Below, one piece after another: positions 17,915 to 27,294 of a DNA stretch of 64,000 nucleotides; positions within the stretch are counted from its first letter, which is position 1, and the number at the start of each line of letters is the position of its first letter. A program made the translations under genes and the position numbers. The notes under the pieces were generated by a model. That model was given only the letters and a program-made list of their open reading frames with translations. It did no database searches and was not told where the DNA came from. Source of the stretch: Bacillota bacterium (GTDB taxonomy: Bacteria > Bacillota > UBA4882 > UBA8346); the NCBI GenBank assembly GCA_023400055.1, contig JAEXFN010000011.1:108012-172011 (forward strand). The letters run 5' to 3'.

Positions 17915-19063
17915 TTAAGGGGTGACTTCCTTGACGAATTTGAACTGGTCATTCTCTACCCGCAAAACGGAGACCGCTTTTTTGGGAACCCGTTTTCCCG
18001 GCTCGTAAGTGATGGCGCCGGTGACCAGTTTGAGGTCGGCCGTTTTGGCCAGGGCATTGCGGATCGCCGTCGGATTGACCGATTTGGCCCGTTTGATGGC
18101 GTCGGCGATCAGATACAGGGTGTCATAACCGAGCGCCGCGAAAGCGTTTTCCGGAGCGGTTTTGTACTCGGCCTTGTAAGCCTGGACGAATTTTTTGACT
18201 TTCGGATCATCGCTGGTCAGACAAGTGTGGGTCGTAAAGTAAGTATTGATATTGGCGCCTTTGCCGCCCAATTCGATCAGCAAGGGGGTATCGAAACCGT
18301 CGCCGCTGATGACGGGGGTGTTGATGCCGGCGGCCCGCAATTGCTTGACGATGATGCCGCATTCGGAAGGCCCGGAAGCGATATACAGCAGATCCGGCTT
18401 TTTGGCCAGCGCTTTTAAGCGGTTGATCTGCGCCGAAAAATCCTGGTCGCCGGTTTTAAAGGTGTCTTCCAGAATGATCGCGTTGTTGCCATTAAGCTTT
18501 TTGAAACGTTCCACGAAGAAACCGGCCAGATTGATGGTGAAGTCCATGGCGGTGTCTTTCAGGACATAAGCGGTCTTGGCCTTGAGATCTTTGGCCGCGA
18601 ACTCGGCTCCGACATAGGCCTGAGTATTATCACCGTAGGGCGCCATAAAGAAATAATCGCCGACTTGTTCCGGCAGGGAAGGCAAGGTGGCGCCGGAAGT
18701 CACGAAGGGAATCTTGGCCTTCTGGGCGATGGGCCCCGCCGCCAGCGCGTAGTTGGAGTCGCTGAGGCCGCCGATGGCGACCACTTTTTCGACGTTGACC
18801 AGTTTTAAGGCGGCGTTGGTGGCGACTGTCTGATCGGTCTTGCCATCCAGACTGATCACTTGAATCTTGCGGCCCAAGACGCCGCCGGCGGCATTGATCT
18901 CTTTGGCGGCCAATTTAAAACCGTTGAGCGACGGACCGTCCAATGAAGCCTGATCCCCGGTGACGTTGAAAATGGCGCCGACCTTGATGGGAGCCGGAGC
19001 GGCCGAGACATTCAGGGCGAATACCAGAGCAAGCAATAATAACGGCAGAAAAAACCTCTTCAT
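17915..19063 (-). CDS. Branched-chain amino-acid-type ABC importer, substrate-binding protein (LivK/HAAT family)
   Basis: 382 residues from the ATG at 19063; the in-frame ATG 15 bp earlier lies on the GGAGG ribosome binding site and is rejected. Signal peptide MKRFFLPLLLLALVFALNVSA, no lipobox cysteine. The mature protein starts APIKVGAIFNVTGDQASLDG, then AAKEINAAGGVLGRKI and VVAIGGLSDSN, standard for the type I periplasmic-binding fold of the HAAT family, which binds amino acids, amides and urea. In the operon it follows the permease LivM and precedes the creatininase. Confidence 0.88.
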   Translation of the reverse strand: MKRFFLPLLLLALVFALNVSAAPAPIKVGAIFNVTGDQASLDGPSLNGFKLAAKEINAAGGVLGRKIQVISLDGKTDQTVATNAALKLVNVEKVVAIGGLSDSNYALAAGPIAQKAKIPFVTSGATLPSLPEQVGDYFFMAPYGDNTQAYVGAEFAAKDLKAKTAYVLKDTAMDFTINLAGFFVERFKKLNGNNAIILEDTFKTGDQDFSAQINRLKALAKKPDLLYIASGPSECGIIVKQLRAAGINTPVISGDGFDTPLLIELGGKGANINTYFTTHTCLTSDDPKVKKFVQAYKAEYKTAPENAFAALGYDTLYLIADAIKRAKSVNPTAIRNALAKTADLKLVTGAITYEPGKRVPKKAVSVLRVENDQFKFVKEVTP

Positions 19064-19125
19064 TGCAAATTCCTCCATTCGATGTAGTTTTGGGTGTGCG
19101 GGTGAAAGAGACCTTTTATTGGGGC

Positions 19126-20169
19126 TTATTGGGACAGATCACCACCTTTGCGAAGGATTTTACGCTGAAAATATGTCCAGGAAAATTCCTGGCGGCCCAT
19201 TAAGCCATTGGGCCGGAACAGAATCACCAGGATTAAGGCGATGGCCAGGATGACCTGGCTGAGCCCGTACAGTGGCGGCAGGCTCATTCCGAACAAGGTG
19301 ACGCCTTGCTCGACATTGCGCAGGAGTTCCGGAACGAGCGTCATTAAAAGCGCTCCGACCACCCCGCCGCTGATGCTGCTCATTCCGCCCACCACCGACA
19401 TGACCACCAGGTTGAAGGTTTGGCTGTAGGAAAAGGAACCCGGCGTGATCACGGTGATCAGATGACCCCACAGCGCGCCGCCGATCCCGGCGAAAAAAGC
19501 GCTGATACAAAAGGCCAGCAATTTATGGGCGGCCAGATTGACGCCTAGGCATTCGGCGGCCAGTTCGTCTTCTTTGATGGCCACCATGCTCCGGCCATAG
19601 GCGGAATGGATCAGTTTGACCGCGACGTAGACCGTAAGAATCACCCCCGCCCATACCCACCAGATATTGGTGAAGGGTTCCAGCCCGTTCAGACCCCGGG
19701 CGCCCCGGGTCAGACCGTCCAACTGGGTGACGCAGACCTGCATGATCACCAGGAAGCCCAGGGTGGCCACACTCAGGTAGTGGCCGCGCAAACGCAGCAC
19801 CGGATAGCCGATGAGATAGGCGCAGCACGCGGCGGCCAGCCCGCCCAGGAGCAACGCCGGCAGAAAAGGGAGTTGCAACGCGGCCAGCCAGCCGGGCAAC
19901 TGGGGCAGGAGGAAGGCTTTTTTGGCCGCGGGTATGGTCAATATCGCGGTCATATAGGCGCCCACGGCCATGAAGCCGGCGTGTCCCAGCGAGAAGATGC
20001 CGCAGAAGCCGTTGGTCAGGTTCAGGCTGACCACCAGGATCAGATTGATGCCGATCAGATTGATGATGCGCATGTAGTACGGCGATAGACACTGATTCAG
20101 GATGTAAAGCGCCCCCGTGGCCAGCAATAGAAAGACGCCGCTATAAATCCGACTGGTACGGTTCATCAT
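19126..20169 (-). CDS. Branched-chain-type ABC importer permease LivM
   Basis: 347 residues, about ten membrane helices. NLTNGFCGIFSLGHAGFMAVGAY (first 20: NLTNGFCGIFSLGHAGFMAV) and GINLAAHKLLAFCISA-type segments (here GVNLAAHKLLAFCISA) mark the LivM family. Its ATG overlaps the LivH stop by 4 bp. It pairs with LivH to form the channel. Confidence 0.9.
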   Translation of the reverse strand: MMNRTSRIYSGVFLLLATGALYILNQCLSPYYMRIINLIGINLILVVSLNLTNGFCGIFSLGHAGFMAVGAYMTAILTIPAAKKAFLLPQLPGWLAALQLPFLPALLLGGLAAACCAYLIGYPVLRLRGHYLSVATLGFLVIMQVCVTQLDGLTRGARGLNGLEPFTNIWWVWAGVILTVYVAVKLIHSAYGRSMVAIKEDELAAECLGVNLAAHKLLAFCISAFFAGIGGALWGHLITVITPGSFSYSQTFNLVVMSVVGGMSSISGGVVGALLMTLVPELLRNVEQGVTLFGMSLPPLYGLSQVILAIALILVILFRPNGLMGRQEFSWTYFQRKILRKGGDLSQ

Positions 20170-21062
20170 ACTTTTCTCCCTTCGACCTGTCCCAGCAGTC
20201 CGGACGGTTTAAAGAGCAAAACCAGGATTAACAGGATGAAGACGAAGGCGTCGCGATAGCCGGAGCAAACCGGGGGCAGCAGCGCCACGAGCAGGATTTC
20301 CAGCAATCCCAGGACATAGCCGCCCAAGGCAGCTCCGGAGACGCTGCCGATGCCACCGATGACCGCGGCGACGAAGGCTTTCAGACCGGGAATGAAGCCC
20401 ATCAGTGGCTCGATCCGGCCGTACTGGCCCGCCAGCAGGACTCCGGAGGCGGCGGCCATTCCCGAGCTTAGGGCGAAGGTGGCGGCGATCACCCGGTTGA
20501 TGTCGATCCCCATCAGTTGGGCCACACCGATGTTTTCGGAACAGACCCGCATGGCCACGCCCATTTTGGTCCTGGTGACGAAGAGCGAGAATCCGACCAT
20601 CAGCGCCAGCGACAGACCAATGATCAGCAAGGTCATGTTGCTGACCGAGATATTGCCGAAGTTATGGATGATGCTCAAGGCTTCGGGAATCGCAAACTTG
20701 CGCGGCTGGGCCGAGACGGTCATGATCCCGGTGTTCTGGATCAGGATCGAAACCGCCAGCGAGGCGATGAGCCCGGCTACGTCATTGGCTCCCCGGAGGG
20801 GGCGGTAAGCGATCCGTTCCATCAACATGCCGATGAGTGCGGCGCAGCCGATGGCCAGGATCAGGGCCAGCCACAAGGGAAGCTGGAAACCGAGGATGAA
20901 GAATAGTGCGCAATAAGCGCCGATCATCAAGATATCGCCGTGGGCAAAGTTGATCAACCGCAGGATGCTGAAGGTCAATGAAAAGCCGATGGCGACCAAC
21001 GCGTAGATGCTGCCCAGGCTCAAGCCGTCGATGGTGTTTTGAATCAGATAAGTGAGACTCAT
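20166..21062 (-). CDS. Branched-chain-type ABC importer permease LivH
   Basis: 298 residues, about eight membrane helices. IDGLSLGSIYALVAIGFSLT and LRLINFAHGDILMIGAY are the LivH signatures, with GGIGSVSGAALGGYVLGLLE near the end. GGGAGGG precedes the ATG. Fourth gene of the operon, between LivF and LivM. Confidence 0.9.
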   Translation of the reverse strand: MSLTYLIQNTIDGLSLGSIYALVAIGFSLTFSILRLINFAHGDILMIGAYCALFFILGFQLPLWLALILAIGCAALIGMLMERIAYRPLRGANDVAGLIASLAVSILIQNTGIMTVSAQPRKFAIPEALSIIHNFGNISVSNMTLLIIGLSLALMVGFSLFVTRTKMGVAMRVCSENIGVAQLMGIDINRVIAATFALSSGMAAASGVLLAGQYGRIEPLMGFIPGLKAFVAAVIGGIGSVSGAALGGYVLGLLEILLVALLPPVCSGYRDAFVFILLILVLLFKPSGLLGQVEGRKV

Positions 21063-21068
21063 TAAGGT

Positions 21069-21765
<697 letters not shown>

Positions 21766-21773
<8 letters not shown>

Positions 21774-22551
21774 TGGTCTTCGACCTCCCCAAATAAGCAT
21801 TGATCACCAACGGGTTATTTTTGATCTCAGCCGGCGGCCCTTCGGCAATGATTTTGCCATAGCACAGCACTTGCAGGCGCTGGCAGAGATTCATCACCAC
21901 GTGCATGTCGTGCTCGATCAGCAGGATCGCCAGCTGGAAGCGGTCCCGGAGCCGGCGGATGGTCTCCATCAGCTCCACGCTCTCCTGGTGGTTCATCCCG
22001 GCGGCCGGCTCGTCCAGGAGCAAGACCCGGGGTCCGGTCGCCAGCGCCCGGGCGATCTCCAGCTTGCGTTGCAAGCCGTAAGGAAGATTCTTGGCCTGTT
22101 GCTCGCGATAATCTCCCAGATCCAGGGCATCCAGGTACTGCCTTGTCCGTCCGGCCAGATCCTTTTCGGCAGCGCTGAAGCGTTTGCTGCTCAACAAGGC
22201 GTCGCTCAGCCGGTATGGCCGATGGAGCTGTGCGGCGACTAGCACGTTTTGCATGACGCTCAACTCTCCGAACAGGCGGATGTTTTGGAAGGTACGGGCC
22301 AGGCCGCTGCGGACGATCTGGTCGGGGCGGAGCCGGGTCAGTTCCAGGCCGCCCAGCCGGATTCGCCCGGATGTCGGAGGAAAGATGCCGGTTAACAGGT
22401 TGAAGACCGTAGTTTTGCCGGCGCCATTGGGACCGATCAATCCGACGATCTCTCCCGGAAAGATCTCCAAATGATAATGGTCCACGGCCAGCAGGCCCTT
22501 GAATTGCTTGGTCAATTCGGAGACTTCTAACAGCGCTTCGGTTTTTCCCAT
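21766..22551 (-). CDS. Branched-chain-type ABC importer ATPase LivG
   Basis: 261 residues. Walker A GPNGAGKTT, a LivG-type insertion (FQNIRLFGELSVMQNVLVAA), a signature region reading LPYGLQRKLEIARAL and LLLDEPAAGMNHQES. The LPYGLQ signature and the MNHQE continuation are typical of LivG. It follows the GntR gene by 21 bp on the same strand. Confidence 0.9.
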
Positions 22552-22572
22552 GGCTCTGATTCACCTCTGATG

Positions 22573-23274
22573 TTAGATTGATTTATTGGCCAGTCGATAA
22601 GCGATTTTGAGGGCTTTATCGAGATGCAAACGGATCAGCCGTTGCGCTTCGGCGCTATCTTGCCTCCGGACCGCGGCGAAGATCGCCTGGTGTTCCTTCA
22701 GGCATTCCAGCAACCGGCCCGGATATTGCAGGGTCTGCTGGCGGTTGAGCCGCAGCATGTCGCTAATGGAGGTGATCAAAGTGATTAAGACCTGATTGTG
22801 AGTGCACGCGGCCAGGCTTTGATGGAACATCACATCGGAGGCGACGCCGTCGCCGCCCTGGAGGATCTCCGTCTCCAGGCTGCTCAACGACTGCTCCACC
22901 AGCTCGAAGTCCTGGGGCAGGCCACGCTCGATCGCCAGGACCACCACATGGGCCTCCAATACGGCCCGGGTCTCCATGAAATCGGCGAACATCTCCAGAT
23001 CGTTTTTGGGGGCGAAGACGATCGATTCCAGCAGCTTGGCGGAGCTGAACTGTTTGATGATCGTTCCGCCGCTCTTTTTCCGCTCGATCAGGCCCTGGGC
23101 TTCGAGGCTGAACAAGGCTTCGCGCACCGCGGTCCGGCTGACCGAGAACCTCTCCGCCAACTCAAGCTCGGTGGGGAGCTTATCGCCGGATTTGAGCTGG
23201 TTCTGCAGAATCAACTGTTTGATCTGAAAGGCTATCTCATCGCTGATCCGGTTGATTTTAATGTTTTTAAACAT
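22573..23274 (-). CDS. GntR-family regulator, FadR/FCD subfamily
   Basis: 233 residues from the ATG at 23274 (CGAGG 8 bp before); an in-frame ATG at 23292 has no ribosome binding site. Winged HTH at the N-terminus: LKSGDKLPTELELAERFSVS, then RTAVREALFSLEAQGLI. The C-terminal FCD ligand domain has FADFMETRAVLEAHVVVLA with metal-binding-type histidines in MFHQSLAACTHN and LIRLHLDKA. FCD regulators respond to carboxylates and related small molecules. First gene of the importer-creatininase operon, so it most likely controls its own operon. Confidence 0.9.
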   Translation of the reverse strand: MFKNIKINRISDEIAFQIKQLILQNQLKSGDKLPTELELAERFSVSRTAVREALFSLEAQGLIERKKSGGTIIKQFSSAKLLESIVFAPKNDLEMFADFMETRAVLEAHVVVLAIERGLPQDFELVEQSLSSLETEILQGGDGVASDVMFHQSLAACTHNQVLITLITSISDMLRLNRQQTLQYPGRLLECLKEHQAIFAAVRRQDSAEAQRLIRLHLDKALKIAYRLANKSI

Positions 23275-23312
23275 CCGTGAAACCTCGGTCATTTTGTATC
23301 ATTGTAGCAATG

Positions 23313-23347
23313 TATGACATAGTAATTTCACAAACATGACATAAATC
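23313..23347. promoter_or_regulatory. Candidate GntR operator sites upstream of the regulator gene
   Basis: TATGACATAG at 23313-23322 sits in the dyad-like TGT-ATG-ACA, the half-site geometry typical of FadR-subfamily operators. A second copy, ATGACATAAATCA, starts at 23335. The 10-mer recurs exactly at 2987-2996 over the BMP operon promoter. Role inferred. Confidence 0.5.
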
Positions 23348-23678
23348 ATTGATATGAAACCAACAATTGGCTTCTTAACGCTTAATACTCGGAAGATTTA
23401 TGTTATGTATTTCTTATAATATAACATTAATATCACATAAAAATTGTTAAAAATCGATGAAACCGATCGAATCATTGGGAAGATGCCTGAAAATTAATGA
23501 ATGCCGGGGTCCGGGGATACGGCGCTTGATAAATGGCTGAGCAAGGGCGAAAGCCGGCCGGCGGGCGCTGTTTTATAAAGTTTTTAGGGTTTTTTATACT
23601 TTTTTTATAACTGCTTTCAAATGTTTTTAAAGTCCCATATTATAATGACCTCATTCGAACCAAAGGAGGCTGTTTCAA
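23348..23678. other. AT-rich divergent intergenic region
   Basis: About 330 bp between the GntR gene (minus) and the His-rich protein gene (plus). It contains TTATGTTATG...ATAACAT and long T/A runs. TATAAT at 23636-23641 is a likely -10 for the downstream gene, but no good -35 lies at the right distance. No gene seen. Confidence 0.5.
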
Positions 23679-24419
23679 ATGAATAGAGTTCAATTGCTGT
23701 ACGAAGTGGTTAAGGCGTTGCGGGCGGAGGAAGTTTTTCAGGGCGCTTTGCAGGTGGAGGCCAGGAAGGATCAGACCCCGGTCTTTCACCTGGACACCGA
23801 ATTTCTGAAGAATACCATTACCGGGGAGCTTCGTTCCAAGATTAAGACGGAATACGATTATGACGGCAAAAAAATGAAGCATGAGAGCAGTACCGAGGCC
23901 AATCTCAACGACTTTCATTTCCGCCGTCCCATGCATCCGGGCATGATGCGCCATTGGCACGGCCATTGCCATCCCGGAATGTTTCAGGGGCCGGACCGCG
24001 CCCAGGGCGCTGGGGAGCCGGGATGGGGTCATCACCAGTTCGGCCGACCGGGCGGCGGTTTCAAAGAGGGCTTGGACCGGGCCGCGTTCATGTTACAACT
24101 GTTCAACAACATTCAATTGGTCGAGGAAGACCGGACCTTCGCGCTCTCGCTCCGCCTGACGGACATTCCCGAGGAACTCCGGCGGGCCATGCGCGAGCGA
24201 ATGAACCAAGAGGAAATCCGACGCCATTTCGAGGAACATCCGCATCCGGCAATAATCAAGGCCTTGCATGAGCTCGAAGATCCCGACCTGGAAATCAATG
24301 TGATCATCAATAAACAGTATCAGATCGAAAAAGTAGCCTGGGCCCTGCACGGCGTGCAAAATGAGGATGGGGCGGCCCGCGAGTGGGACGTAAAGGCCGA
24401 GCTGAGTCTGGAGTGGTAA
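23679..24419 (+). CDS. Unknown protein with central His/Met/Gly-rich segment
   Basis: 246 residues, AAAGGAGG upstream. No signal peptide or membrane helix. Residues about 87-125 are rich in His, Met, Gly and Pro (MHPGMMRHWHGHCHPGMFQG), a composition that suits metal binding or a flexible linker. The flanking parts look folded (LLYEVVKALRAEEVFQGALQ; LRRAMRERMNQEEIRRHFEE; IINKQYQIEKVAWALHG). Family not recognised. The sensor kinase encoded 350 bp downstream also has an HPG-rich segment, which suggests a shared signal. Confidence 0.75.
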   Translation: MNRVQLLYEVVKALRAEEVFQGALQVEARKDQTPVFHLDTEFLKNTITGELRSKIKTEYDYDGKKMKHESSTEANLNDFHFRRPMHPGMMRHWHGHCHPGMFQGPDRAQGAGEPGWGHHQFGRPGGGFKEGLDRAAFMLQLFNNIQLVEEDRTFALSLRLTDIPEELRRAMRERMNQEEIRRHFEEHPHPAIIKALHELEDPDLEINVIINKQYQIEKVAWALHGVQNEDGAAREWDVKAELSLEW

Positions 24420-24770
24420 GCGCGGCGCTGAGGGCCTTGCTGTGAAGCGGGACCGCAGATTTCGTCTTAGCGATCTTGTTTTTTGGCAGCCGGCGGAGGG
24501 TGGTGTGAAGATACCACCCTCCGCGCGATCGCGGCACAGCGTTGGCACGGCCGCTGGCCATCGTTAACCGCCGCGCCGCGGGTTTGGCGACCCTGGAATA
24601 CGGCGGTTCGGCTAAGCAATATTTGCGCATTTTCGCCATTTATAATATGATCGGGTTGGGGACGGATTGAACGGAGCGGGTTCGCTCCGGTTTGCGCAAT
24701 CTATTTTAATGGATAAGCTATAAAAAATTTAGCGATCAGTCCACAAGAATAAAAAAGGGGAAATTTGATC
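24420..24770. other. Intergenic stretch with a 12-bp perfect hairpin
   Basis: GCGGAGGGTGGT (24493-24504) and ACCACCCTCCGC (24513-24524) form a perfect stem, and CGGAGCG / CGCTCCG (about 24673-24690) a second one. Neither is followed by a U-tract. No gene seen; a TATAATATGAT stretch near 24640 may be a promoter for the kinase. Confidence 0.5.
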
Positions 24771-26096
24771 ATGAACCGGCCCAGGGGACTGGAACGTTGG
24801 CTGGCTGAGATCCGCCGCCGCAATATGGAACGCCACCGGGAAAGACAGGAATTTATCAGGGAATTGATGCGGGATCATGCCGAGTATCACCGTCGGGGCG
24901 ATTTGCGCATGGGCTATCCTCACCCGGGCCATCCCCATCCGGGCCACTCGCACGCGGATCATCCGCACTTGAATCGCCAAAACCGCCAGCAGCTGGATTC
25001 GTTCCGAAAATACCAGAAATACCAGCACTTTTACTACTATCACCGGCGCCTGAAATACGTCCGGCCGGTCTCCATCCTGATCAATCTGGCCCTCTGGTAT
25101 CTGCTCATCCGCTTTCTGGGCATCGGGACGCTGGGGATCATCGTGGCGATTTTGTTAAGCATCGGCGGAATTTATGAGGTCTTCTTCCTTTGGCGGCTGG
25201 AAAAGCAGGTCTTCAACCCCATTGACAAGCTGAAAAAGGGGGTGGAGGAGATCGCCAAGGGGAACTATAATGTGCAGGTCGAATGCGATGTCCTGAACGA
25301 TATCACGCTGCTGGTGGCCTCCTTCAACGGCATGGCCCGGCAATTGCTGGAGAGCGAGAAACTGAAGGCCGAATACGAGGAGAACCGCAAGACCCTGATC
25401 GCCAACATCTCACATGACCTGAAGACCCCGATGACTTCGATCCAGGGATACATCGAGGCCATCCTGGAGCGGGCCGATCTGGACGCGGCGGACCGGGACA
25501 AATACCTGCGGATCATTTATAACAATACCGCATACATGAACCGGCTGATCGACGACCTGTTCCTCTTCTCCAAGCTGGATCTGGCGAAACTGGAGTTCCA
25601 GTTTGAAACCATTGGCGTGCGTAATTTTATGAACGACTTGATGGGAGAGTTCCGTCTGGAACTGGAGGAGAAAGAGATCCGGCTGGACTATGCCGATTAT
25701 TTGGAAGACGATTGCCCGGTCAGCATCGATCGCAAGCGGATCCACCAGGCGGTCCGCAATATCATCGGCAACGCCATCAAATACGGCCCGGAAAACGGGT
25801 TGGCCATCCGGGCGGCGCTCTATCGGCGGGACGGCCAGGTCTGGCTGGAACTGCACGACAACGGGCCGGGGATCCCCGAGGATAAGCTGCCTTTCATCTT
25901 CGACCGCTTTTACCGGATCGATCCCGAACGGACCAAGTCCAAGGATACGATCAGCACCGGCCTGGGCCTGGCCATCGCCAGGGAGCTGGTGGAGGCCCAC
26001 GGCGGGAGCATCGCGGTGACCAGCGCGCCCGGCGCGGGCAGTTGCTTCACCATCGGGCTGCCGGTCGCGGAATGCCAAGGGAGGGAATCGTCATGA
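24771..26096 (+). CDS. Sensor histidine kinase with His-rich N-terminal extension
   Basis: 441 residues from the ATG at 24771 (AAAGGGGA 9 bp before). An N-terminal polar region of about 95 residues is rich in Arg and His, including MGYPHPGHPHPGHSHADHPH. Two membrane helices follow nearly back to back (about 100-140) with almost no extracellular loop, then HAMP, HisKA (NISHDLKTP, phospho-His about H215) and HATPase_c (IGNAIKYGPENG, DNGPGIPEDKL, GLGLAIARELVEAHGG). With so little outside the membrane, sensing is probably inside or within it. The stop overlaps the response regulator start. Confidence 0.9.
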   Translation: MNRPRGLERWLAEIRRRNMERHRERQEFIRELMRDHAEYHRRGDLRMGYPHPGHPHPGHSHADHPHLNRQNRQQLDSFRKYQKYQHFYYYHRRLKYVRPVSILINLALWYLLIRFLGIGTLGIIVAILLSIGGIYEVFFLWRLEKQVFNPIDKLKKGVEEIAKGNYNVQVECDVLNDITLLVASFNGMARQLLESEKLKAEYEENRKTLIANISHDLKTPMTSIQGYIEAILERADLDAADRDKYLRIIYNNTAYMNRLIDDLFLFSKLDLAKLEFQFETIGVRNFMNDLMGEFRLELEEKEIRLDYADYLEDDCPVSIDRKRIHQAVRNIIGNAIKYGPENGLAIRAALYRRDGQVWLELHDNGPGIPEDKLPFIFDRFYRIDPERTKSKDTISTGLGLAIARELVEAHGGSIAVTSAPGAGSCFTIGLPVAECQGRESS

Positions 26097-26779
26097 AACG
26101 GATCTTGATTATCGAAGACGATCTGAACATCGCCGAGCTGGAACGGGACTATCTGCAACTCAACGGTTACCGGGCCGAGATCGTCCAGGACGGCGAGCAG
26201 GGCGCCAAAGCGGCGCTCTCCGGCCAATATGACGTGATCGTGGTCGATCTGATGCTGCCCAAAAAGGACGGCCTGGCCATCATCAAGGAAGTACGGGACA
26301 AATACGAGATTCCGGTGCTGGTGGTCTCGGCCAAGAGCGAGGATATCGACAAGATCAGGGGTCTGGATTACGGCGCCGACGACTATCTGACCAAACCGTT
26401 CAGCCCGGCCGAACTGGCGGCCAGGATCAAGTCCCACATCCGGCGCTACGAAAGGCTCAAGGGCAACGCCACCGCCAACGAAATCATCAACCACAAGGGC
26501 TTGGAGATCAATACGGTCTCCCACAAGGTGCTGGTCAACGACAAGGAAGTGCAGCTGACCACCAAGGAATATGAACTGTTGCTGTTCCTGGCCTCCAATC
26601 CCAACATCGTCTTCACCAAAGAGCACCTTTTCGACGCGGTCTGGGGCAATGATTATTACGGCGATTCGGCGACGGTGCCGGTGCATATTCAGAAGGTCCG
26701 CAAGAAGATCGAGAAGGATCCGGCCAATCCCGAATTCATCGAGACCCTGTGGGGGACGGGCTACCGTTTCAACTCATGA
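26093..26779 (+). CDS. OmpR/PhoB-family response regulator
   Basis: 228 residues from the ATG at 26093, which overlaps the kinase stop (ATGA) and has GGGAGGG upstream. Receiver domain: acidic pair IIEDD, phospho-acceptor D52 in VVDLMLPKKDG, conserved VVSAKSED and DDYLTKPFSP. C-terminal winged helix: LTTKEYELLLFLASNPNIVF, then VPVHIQKVRKKIE and ETLWGTGYRF. Cognate partner of the preceding kinase. Targets unknown; the ABC exporter downstream is a possible one. Confidence 0.93.
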   Translation: MKRILIIEDDLNIAELERDYLQLNGYRAEIVQDGEQGAKAALSGQYDVIVVDLMLPKKDGLAIIKEVRDKYEIPVLVVSAKSEDIDKIRGLDYGADDYLTKPFSPAELAARIKSHIRRYERLKGNATANEIINHKGLEINTVSHKVLVNDKEVQLTTKEYELLLFLASNPNIVFTKEHLFDAVWGNDYYGDSATVPVHIQKVRKKIEKDPANPEFIETLWGTGYRFNS

Positions 26780-26817
26780 GTGTCGGGCCTCGGGAAGGGA
26801 CTGCGTCCGCCTTAAGT

Positions 26818-27153
26818 GAGCTTGCTGAGTGACTGAGCGAGCTTGTTCAGTGACTGAAAGAGCTTGCTGAGTGACTGAGCGAGCTTGTTGAGTGACTGAA
26901 AGAGCTTGCTGAGCGACTGAGAGAGCTTGTTGAGTGACTGAGAGAGCTTGTTGAGTGACTGAGCAAGCTTGCTGAATGACCGAGCGAGCTTGCTGAATGA
27001 CTGAAAGAGCTTGTTGAATGACTGAGCGAGCTTGTTGAGTGACTGAAAGAGCTTGTTCAGCGATTGGGGATGTTTGCATAGGAATTGAGTGAACTCATAC
27101 AGCGAATAAGCAGCCTTGCCCAATAACCGGGGGAGCATCCTGAATCATTCGGG
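26818..27153. repeat. 21-bp tandem array C (about 16 units)
   Basis: Units start every 21 bp from 26818 to 27049 (12 clear copies), and four decayed in-phase units follow to 27153. Each unit is GAGCTTG plus TTGAGTGACTGAAA-like sequence. The unit is the reverse complement of array B. Half-sites TTCAG and CTGAA form an approximate dyad. It lies between the two-component genes and the ABC exporter. Confidence 0.93.
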
Positions 27154-27294
27154 ATAGACTTCCAATGAATTGTTGACCCGCCTCAGGCGCGGCGCGTTCA
27201 CGCCAATAAAACATGTCCAAAAGCAAACCATCGTGCTATGATTGAATAGGATTCGCTCCCTCATTGCGGATTACTCGAATCGTGGAGAATCGTC

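Noticed and set aside
24493..24524. Terminator after the His-rich protein gene
   Set aside because: The 12-bp stem is perfect but no U-tract follows on either strand.
26774..27138. Minus-strand open frames of about 100 codons over array C
   Set aside because: A 21-bp unit without stops keeps several frames open. Two different frames are open over the same bases and neither has a ribosome binding site.
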